Shown piece after piece: positions 30,787 to 34,836 of a stretch of 34,836 bases of DNA (position 1 is its first letter; every line of letters begins with the position of its first letter). Source of the DNA: a virus; IMG/VR virus record IMGVR_UViG_3300032086_001876, positions 1 through 34,836 of that record, one strand, 5' to 3'. Made by a program: the position numbers and the translations under genes. The notes beneath the pieces are model-generated. The model was given only the letters and a program-made list of their open reading frames with translations. It was not told the origin of the DNA and made no database searches.

Positions 30787-30902
30787 ACTGGTCTGAGATC
30801 CTGCGCAAGGGGGGCGTGCCTGAGCCCCCTGGCTACTTAGAGACTGTGCAGCGAGTGCAACAGAAGCCAAAGAAAAAGAAGAAAGGCAAGGCTAAGCGTT
30901 GA
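30783..30902 (+). CDS. Small basic protein, 39 aa
   Basis: GTG start overlapping the zinc-ribbon stop (GTGA). MNWSEILRKGGVPEPPGYLE followed by TVQRVQQKPKKKKKGKAKR, a strongly basic end. Short phage proteins of this form are often nucleic-acid associated; no family assigned. It would be easily missed by length cut-offs. Confidence 0.55.
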   Translation: MNWSEILRKGGVPEPPGYLETVQRVQQKPKKKKKGKAKR

Positions 30903-30927
30903 CATGGCATACCAGTGACGTCATGAT
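30899..30927 (+). promoter_or_regulatory. Candidate internal promoter/operator
   Basis: TTGACA (30899-30904), 17 bases, CATGAT (30922-30927). The spacer contains ATGGCATACCAGT, also at 28687-28699. A consensus -35 with a four-of-six -10; plausible second start for the downstream recombination genes. Confidence 0.4.
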
Positions 30928-31156
30928 GCTGCGCATGAGCCCTTTCCCCCGTTCGCTCATGAAACACATCAACGACCGCAGTCCTGGTTTCTATGACCCG
31001 GAATACCGCAGCCCAAAAACCAACGGCATCATTGTTGCCATTTTTTGCGTCTTGCTTGGCGGTGCTTTTTGGATCAGTCTTACTGACACTCTCGACAAGC
31101 AACAGCGTCAACACTGTGAGCAGGGCTGGCAAGCAGCCTGCGAAAAGCTGAAGTAA
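30923..31156 (+). CDS. Small single-pass membrane protein
   Basis: 77 residues from ATG at 30923; ATGs at 30935 and 30959 (MKHINDRSPGFYDPEYRSP) are alternatives, the last favoured if the promoter at 30899 is real. One membrane helix (GIIVAIFCVLLGGAFWISL) and a short polar tail with two Cys. It sits inside a DNA-processing operon; role unknown. The stop overlaps the next start (TAATG). Confidence 0.55.
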   Translation: MMLRMSPFPRSLMKHINDRSPGFYDPEYRSPKTNGIIVAIFCVLLGGAFWISLTDTLDKQQRQHCEQGWQAACEKLK

Positions 31157-31317
31157 TGGGCCGTGGGATTTACTGGAACACCCGGCCTGAGGACACCGTT
31201 AAGGCTGCCAAGGCCAGGGCCAAGGCAGCACTCAACGAACAAAACCCAAAGCTCACAAAACTAGAGCTTGCTTTTTACCTTGCCCGCAAAAATGAAATCA
31301 GTCGCGATTCACCTTGA
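31156..31317 (+). CDS. Small basic helical protein, 53 aa
   Basis: MGRGIYWNTRPEDTVKAAKA, then an Ala/Lys helix (ARAKAALNEQNPKLTKLELA) and FYLARKNEISRDSP. Starts on TAATG with the previous gene and overlaps the following 67-aa gene by 26 bases. The helix could bind DNA. No known family. Confidence 0.55.
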   Translation: MGRGIYWNTRPEDTVKAAKARAKAALNEQNPKLTKLELAFYLARKNEISRDSP

Positions 31318-31495
31318 TCAGTCACGTTCTGACAAGCTTGCCAAGCTCTCAGAAGCCACAAAAGGCAACATGACCAATGTCAGCATTGCCGGTGAGTTTA
31401 TCGAGTTCGAGCAGCCCAGGCTTAGCTCAACCAAACTCGCCCAAGCGCTGCTGAACTCTGCAATCGACAAGGCTTATGCACAGCTACCCGGCTAG
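31292..31495 (+). CDS. Hypothetical protein, 67 aa
   Basis: MKSVAIHLDQSRSDKLAKLS opens with a strand and helix reminiscent of RHH folds, then SEATKGNMTNVSIAGEFIEF and a C-terminal helix LAQALLNSAIDKAYAQLPG. A weak RHH resemblance only. It overlaps RusA by 20 bases. Confidence 0.55.
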   Translation: MKSVAIHLDQSRSDKLAKLSEATKGNMTNVSIAGEFIEFEQPRLSSTKLAQALLNSAIDKAYAQLPG

Positions 31496-31931
31496 TTTCA
31501 CGTTCCGCGTTCTTGGCACACCAGTCCCGCAGGGCTCTGTCAAAGCCTATGGGAGCAGAGTCGTTGCCAACAATGAACATGCTCTAGGCAGCTGGCGCTC
31601 AGATATTGCATCCGTTGCGTATCGCGAGAAGCCAGCTGACTGGGACATCACTGCAGCGGTATCGCTGCGTTGTGAATTCGTGTTCCCTAGGCCTTTGTCG
31701 CACTACGGCACAGGCAAGAACGCCACAAAGTTAAAAGCATCAGCGCCAAGGCATTACGTCAAAACGCCCGATTTAGACAAGCTATGTCGGGCATGTGGTG
31801 ACGCGATTGCTGATGCGTGCGGCATGGTCCTTCTAAGGTCCGATGCGCAGATCGTTTCTATCTACGCCGCTAAGAGGTACGCCACAGATGACTTTATCGG
31901 TGCCATTATCACCGTCACAGCCCTTGATTGA
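31476..31931 (+). CDS. rusA: RusA-like Holliday junction resolvase
   Basis: 151 residues. GTPVPQGSVKAYGSR near the N-terminus, FVFPRPLSHYGTGKN, KTPDLDKLCRACGDAIAD (Asp99, Asp101) and LLRSDAQIVSIYAAKRYA (Asp123, Lys133) form the complete RusA catalytic pattern. It resolves branched DNA before packaging. In an operon with exonuclease and Erf, as in many phage recombination modules. The 3' end overlaps the Erf gene by 44 bases. Confidence 0.92.
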   Translation: MHSYPASFTFRVLGTPVPQGSVKAYGSRVVANNEHALGSWRSDIASVAYREKPADWDITAAVSLRCEFVFPRPLSHYGTGKNATKLKASAPRHYVKTPDLDKLCRACGDAIADACGMVLLRSDAQIVSIYAAKRYATDDFIGAIITVTALD

Positions 31932-32532
31932 GGCGCTTGTCTCGTTTCACAAGACAGTGCCCGCCATTGGCAAAACAGCCAATGCTCAATATGGCAAGTT
32001 TGCCGATCTTGAGACTGTGCTTTCTACCGTCACGCCGCATCTAATCAAGAACGGCCTTGTGATCTCACAGACGTTTGAGCCGAGTGAAGGCGTTGATCCG
32101 ATCCTAGTGACGCGGTTGCTGCACGTCAGCGGCGCTGACCTTGTGAGCCGCCTGCCAATGATTATCGGCAAGGGGAGAAACCCGCTTCATGACTTCGGTA
32201 GTTCTTGCACCTACCTAAAACGCTACGCCTTGTTAGCCATGCTTGGCCTCACGGCTGACATGGACATGGATGGCGATTTTGCAGACGACAAGCCTGCAGC
32301 AAAGCCACAAGCAAAAAAAGCGCCAGCTGTCAAAGAGGTATCTGCAGAAGATCAACCTCTGTCAGAAGATGAGCGCCAAATGCTTATCGGTCTTATCCAG
32401 GAGATGACACCTGGCAAGCGTGAGAACTTCTGCAAGTCTTTTCGCTTTGCGTTCAAGTTAGGTGACGACGCTAAGGTTGCTCCCGCAATCACCAGCCGAA
32501 AGCATCAAGCCTGGATTCAAGAGAATGCCTAA
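31888..32532 (+). CDS. erf: Erf-family single-strand annealing protein
   Basis: 214 residues from ATG at 31888. ALVSFHKTVPAIGKTANAQY and GKFADLETVLSTVTPHLIKN, VISQTFEPSEG, SGADLVSRLPMIIGKG and SSCTYLKRYALLAMLGL with DMDMDGDF are the Erf/Sak motif set. An Ala/Lys linker and a C-terminal helical part follow. It anneals homologous strands exposed by the nuclease, giving circularisation or concatemers. Confidence 0.9.
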   Translation: MTLSVPLSPSQPLIEALVSFHKTVPAIGKTANAQYGKFADLETVLSTVTPHLIKNGLVISQTFEPSEGVDPILVTRLLHVSGADLVSRLPMIIGKGRNPLHDFGSSCTYLKRYALLAMLGLTADMDMDGDFADDKPAAKPQAKKAPAVKEVSAEDQPLSEDERQMLIGLIQEMTPGKRENFCKSFRFAFKLGDDAKVAPAITSRKHQAWIQENA

Positions 32533-32710
32533 TTTTCTTTCACCCGAGGACCAAGCAAAGGCTGACGAAAAACGCCGCTCACAGCACTTTCAAGTGCGGC
32601 TAGATAAACAGCTAGCCCAACAGCTGCAGCACTATGCCGACCAACGTCACAACGGCATCATCAACTCTGCACTGATGACCATCATCTCCAAATTCTTCAA
32701 CGGAAAGTAA
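32525..32710 (+). CDS. RHH-like small protein, 61 aa
   Basis: MPNFLSPEDQAKADEKRRSQ, then HFQVRLDKQLAQQLQHYADQ and RHNGIINSALMTIISKFFN: strand, helix, helix as in RHH regulators. Start ATG overlaps the Erf stop. A third RHH-like protein in this genome; likely regulator of the operon or of later genes. Confidence 0.6.
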   Translation: MPNFLSPEDQAKADEKRRSQHFQVRLDKQLAQQLQHYADQRHNGIINSALMTIISKFFNGK

Positions 32711-33000
32711 TGCCTGACTTCGCACCCGACGCCTTCACCATCTTTGGCAACTTCAACAAAGACCAAAAGAAGGACGGCCACTATTGGGCACTAATGGACG
32801 TGCCCGTTGACCAACTGCGCAAGCTTTTTGAATGGGCCAAAACAGCAGAACGCTGCGAGGACATCCAAGGGAACGAGTGCGTCAAGCTTCGCGCCAACCT
32901 TATGCCACGCACAGCTAAGGAAAGCCGCAATGCTTATTTGATGATGGCTCTAAGCGATGCCAAGCCCAGCACAGCTGACAAACCTCGCATTGATTTCTAA
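32710..33000 (+). CDS. Hypothetical protein, 96 aa
   Basis: MPDFAPDAFTIFGNFNKDQK, HYWALMDVPVDQLRKLFEWA, CEDIQGNECVKLRANLMPRT and a disordered acidic tail. The strand-rich start followed by helix is compatible with a small DNA-binding or accessory replication protein. Coupled by TAATG to the RHH-like gene. It is the last gene before the operon terminator. Confidence 0.65.
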   Translation: MPDFAPDAFTIFGNFNKDQKKDGHYWALMDVPVDQLRKLFEWAKTAERCEDIQGNECVKLRANLMPRTAKESRNAYLMMALSDAKPSTADKPRIDF

Positions 33001-33019
33001 CGTGGGAAAGAACGAGGGG

Positions 33020-33043
33020 GGAGCGCAATCGCGCTCCTTTTTT
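33020..33043 (+). terminator. Strong terminator of the recombination operon
   Basis: GGAGCGC, loop AATC, GCGCTCC then six T: a perfect 7-bp GC-rich stem with a U-tract, 20 bases after the stop of the 96-aa gene. Confidence 0.92.
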
Positions 33044-33055
33044 ATGAGGCCAACC

Positions 33056-33205
33056 ATGAAGCAAGTCGAGAAAGACGGGTTGCTTTTATGGGAGGTGAGC
33101 CATTGCGGCATGGTCCGCTACTTCAAGCACGACTGGCAGGCCAAATGGCACTACGAGTCTTGCGTCAGGCTCTACAGGTCAAGGATCACAGGAAAACATG
33201 GCTAG
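33056..33205 (+). CDS. Hypothetical protein, 49 aa
   Basis: MKQVEKDGLLLWEVSHCGMV, then RYFKHDWQAKWHYESCVRLY and a basic end. ATG at 33056 has GAGG six bases upstream. It begins 12 bases after the terminator's T-run, so it depends on readthrough. Its last 4 bases overlap the convergent 71-aa gene. Confidence 0.6.
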   Translation: MKQVEKDGLLLWEVSHCGMVRYFKHDWQAKWHYESCVRLYRSRITGKHG

Positions 33206-33417
33206 TCCCAACAAGCAATCTTGGCGTCTAGCTCACCAATGCGGCCAACAGCTTGACTAAGCAGTTTCGATTGATGCCAGCTCTGTCTCACAAGGGCAGA
33301 GCAGAGCATCTTTAATGCTTCCTCGTCATCGCAGTTGCTGACTTCTCTAACGCTGCGTTCAAGCTCAAAGGCTTCCTCCGTTGTGGGGACCACCTGCATC
33401 CAGTCAGCCCAGCCCAT
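33202..33417 (-). CDS. Hypothetical helical protein, 71 aa
   Basis: MGWADWMQVVPTTEEAFELE, then RSVREVSNCDDEEALKMLC and SALVRQSWHQSKLLSQAVGR. Acidic, all helical; family unknown. Convergent with the 49-aa gene. It is 62 bases beyond the C39-like peptidase stop and could share its transcript. Confidence 0.6.
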   Translation of the reverse strand: MGWADWMQVVPTTEEAFELERSVREVSNCDDEEALKMLCSALVRQSWHQSKLLSQAVGRIGELDAKIACWD

Positions 33418-33479
33418 CGGATTGTTACAAAATCTATTGCCCTGAATGGTAAGCAGCGTTTTTGTGCATGTCCATGGGG

Positions 33480-34223
33480 CTACTGCTCGACAAAGATTGC
33501 CCAGCCGCTCTTGGGCCCGCGATCTTGCCAGCGTTGATGAAATGCAGCCTGTCGGACGCTGACGCGATAACCAGACAGCGCAGGATTGTGCCCGCCCCGT
33601 TCGATGTCAGGCAGCCCAGCTGGGTCCGTCATAAGCCAACTCGGGTCTGATGAATATCGCGATTGGTAGCCGTGCAGGACCGACCAGTGGCCGCACGTCA
33701 GGTTTGAACACATAGGCGGTTCACCGCGCAACATGTTGCCCTGATGCAGCCAGCCGACAAGGACAGGGATGCCAGCGTCAATCGCTTCCATCACGTCCTC
33801 TGCGTCAGCATTGTCAACAAAGCGGACCTGCAGGCCCAAGTTGGTCAGTGCCTCAACGTGAGCGAAAACAGAAGTGGTGTCGCCGTATCGAGCCCTAATG
33901 CGCTCATACTCTTCCTGTGTGGAGATTTTTTTGTAGTACGCGGCCACAGCAGCTGCCGCACTCGTAAAGCACTTGCGCTCACCGCCAGGCAGGTCTAGTT
34001 GCTTGAAGTAACGAGGCAAGTACACCTCCTGGTCAATGCCACTGGCCTTCCACGACTGAAACCATTCAGCGTCTTCAGACAATAATTCTGCGGGCATAGC
34101 CTCCTCTAACTGCTTGATTGCAGCCATGCGATGCGGCACGTCTGGCTTGTACCACTCGAAAAAGGGCAGCAACGCGAGCGCCATGGCGATGACCAGCAGG
34201 GTCACTTGGATGATGCCGGACAA
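33480..34223 (-). CDS. Membrane-anchored C39-like cysteine peptidase (candidate lysis enzyme)
   Basis: 247 residues from TTG at 34223; GTG at 34205 is an alternative. A hydrophobic N-terminus (VTLLVIAMALALLPFF) acts as a signal anchor. The globular part has Cys85 (ERKCFTSAAAAVAAYY), a GIPVLVGWLHQG strand, His179 (CGHWSVLHGYQ) and Asp200 (MTDPAG), the papain-like C39 triad. Known C39-like domains cut peptides; cell-wall use is inferred. There is no other recognisable endolysin in the genome, and a small hydrophobic protein precedes it and a holin-like gene is divergent, so a SAR-type lysis peptidase is the leading idea. Confidence 0.7.
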   Translation of the reverse strand: MSGIIQVTLLVIAMALALLPFFEWYKPDVPHRMAAIKQLEEAMPAELLSEDAEWFQSWKASGIDQEVYLPRYFKQLDLPGGERKCFTSAAAAVAAYYKKISTQEEYERIRARYGDTTSVFAHVEALTNLGLQVRFVDNADAEDVMEAIDAGIPVLVGWLHQGNMLRGEPPMCSNLTCGHWSVLHGYQSRYSSDPSWLMTDPAGLPDIERGGHNPALSGYRVSVRQAAFHQRWQDRGPKSGWAIFVEQ

Positions 34224-34226
34224 GGT

Positions 34227-34400
34227 CTAGTGGTCAATCCTTGTGTCAGGTAGAAGCATTTCACGAAGGTGCCTGACAGCCAGGTCATCCAAATCGTTGT
34301 CGGTGCGCGATACAAGCTTCTCGCACATCGCGACAATCAGTTCCTTGAAGGCCCGTGATTTCCACATGGTCATCAACACAGGCTTGAGAATTAGAAGCAT
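34227..34400 (-). CDS. Small N-terminally hydrophobic protein (holin-like?), 57 aa
   Basis: MLLILKPVLMTMWKSRAFKE, then LIVAMCEKLVSRTDNDLDDL and AVRHLREMLLPDTRIDH. A hydrophobic start and amphipathic helices with a TDNDLDD motif that I recall from marine phage small proteins next to lysis genes. It ends four bases before the C39-like peptidase start, so the two are coupled. It could be a membrane-active partner, but the hydrophobic part is short for a classical holin. Confidence 0.6.
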   Translation of the reverse strand: MLLILKPVLMTMWKSRAFKELIVAMCEKLVSRTDNDLDDLAVRHLREMLLPDTRIDH

Positions 34401-34442
34401 TGGCCTGGCCTAGTTACTCTTGAAGCGTAGCTCTGTTGTCCA

Positions 34443-34724
34443 ATGGCAGAAACTCCACAGCCAAAGGTAGAAGAACAGGACGAACAGCAGCACTCTTGGC
34501 TGGGCGACTTGGTCCGCATCACAATCCTGTTGTGGTCGATGGGCATCCTGACCGCCAACTATCTTGGCATCTTCTCTCAAGCTGTCGATCCGACTTTCCC
34601 GGCCTCGTTGCTCACGGGGACGGCGGCGACTTACACGCCAGCCTTGGGCAAGATTGGCAAGAAAAAGAAGGAAGACAATGGCGTTAACGTAGATAACAGC
34701 AACACCCGCTCTGGCATCAAATGA
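34443..34724 (+). CDS. Holin-like membrane protein
   Basis: 93 residues. A polar acidic start (MAETPQPKVEEQDEQQHSW) precedes a strong membrane helix (LVRITILLWSMGILTANYLG), a turn DPTFPASLLTG with a second hydrophobic stretch, and a basic tail (KIGKKKKED). Size, topology and charge distribution fit small phage holins. Its stop overlaps the start of the first exported-protein gene (ATGA). It is divergent from the C39-like peptidase pair with a 42-base gap. Confidence 0.6.
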   Translation: MAETPQPKVEEQDEQQHSWLGDLVRITILLWSMGILTANYLGIFSQAVDPTFPASLLTGTAATYTPALGKIGKKKKEDNGVNVDNSNTRSGIK

Positions 34725-34836
34725 ACCGCGCACTTTTGGTATTAAGCATCACATTGGCAGCTGCTATGCCTGCCAAGGCTGATTTGACGCACAAGATCAT
34801 GTCATCAGTGTCACTGCAAGTTGGTGGCGCGGTAAC
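34721..34836 (+). CDS. Exported phage protein 1, start (continues at base 1)
   Basis: ATG at 34721 overlaps the holin-like stop; MNRALLVLSITLAAAMPAKA is the signal peptide. The reading frame runs to the window end and, through the 91-base overlap, into the part annotated at 1-467. The two pieces are one 163-residue gene. Confidence 0.88.
   Translation, partial: MNRALLVLSITLAAAMPAKADLTHKIMSSVSLQVGGAV
34746..34836. repeat. Terminal direct repeat, right copy
   Basis: Identical to bases 1-91; assembly overlap of a circular map (see left copy). Confidence 0.93.

Overview
The window is a complete, circularly assembled genome of a small tailed phage with lambda-like (siphovirus) morphology. The first 91 bases are repeated exactly at the end (1-91 = 34746-34836), and the gene split by the window edges reads through the join in frame, so the real molecule is 34,745 bp. 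The most likely host is a marine unicellular cyanobacterium (Synechococcus or Prochlorococcus). That is inferred, not shown: several small proteins at 0.4-4.0 kb resemble accessory proteins I recall from marine cyanophages, and no host gene is present to confirm it. I see no integrase, excisionase, CI/Cro-type repressor, DNA or RNA polymerase, primase, helicase, tRNA, CRISPR array or transposon.

Layout. (1) 34443-34724, then across the join to 1590, plus strand: a holin-like membrane protein followed by three translationally coupled genes whose products all carry Sec-type signal peptides. (2) 1478-3995, mostly minus: envelope-type small proteins, namely a proline-rich membrane protein, a one-TM protein, an exported beta-barrel-like protein and tiny basic or hypothetical proteins. 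(3) 3678-9193, minus: tail-fibre and adhesin genes, including a polyglycine adhesin, a fibre with seven 13-residue repeats, a collagen-like protein and a fibre with a self-cleaving G2-type chaperone. (4) 9227-27616, minus: the virion assembly block in near-lambda order. Read in the direction of transcription it is small terminase, large terminase, W-like, portal, protease-capsid fusion, small head protein, FII-like, U-like, V-like tube, G and GT chaperones, tape measure, M, L, K, I, J. A Z-like tail protein lies upstream of the small terminase. (5) 27600-29874, minus: small early-type genes and ribbon-helix-helix (RHH) regulators, ending upstream in an RHH protein with a replication-initiator-like tail. 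(6) 29882-33205, plus: a recombination and DNA-processing operon with a RecB-like nuclease, zinc ribbon, RusA resolvase, Erf annealing protein and small RHH-like proteins, closed by a strong terminator. (7) 33202-34400, minus: a membrane-anchored C39-like cysteine peptidase behind a small hydrophobic protein, divergent from the holin-like gene; together these are the best candidates for lysis functions.

How it works together. Most genes overlap by ATGA, TGATG or TAATG junctions, so translation is strongly coupled. The recombination module (Erf, nuclease, RusA) would form concatemers for the lambda-type terminase. The region just upstream of the small terminase gene (26776-26860) has clustered GTTGAC repeats, an A-tract and a GC palindrome, and is a reasonable candidate for cos. 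A textbook -1 frameshift signal (AAAAAAC, 7-nt spacer, stem-loop) joins the tail chaperones G and T.

The most unusual features are the multi-domain protease-capsid fusion started from TTG with an ideal Shine-Dalgarno, the exported-protein cluster beside the lysis genes, genes overlapping on opposite strands (1478-1590 and the CATG at 2336-2339), and the RHH-replication fusion controlled from a tandem-repeat divergent region at 29.87 kb.
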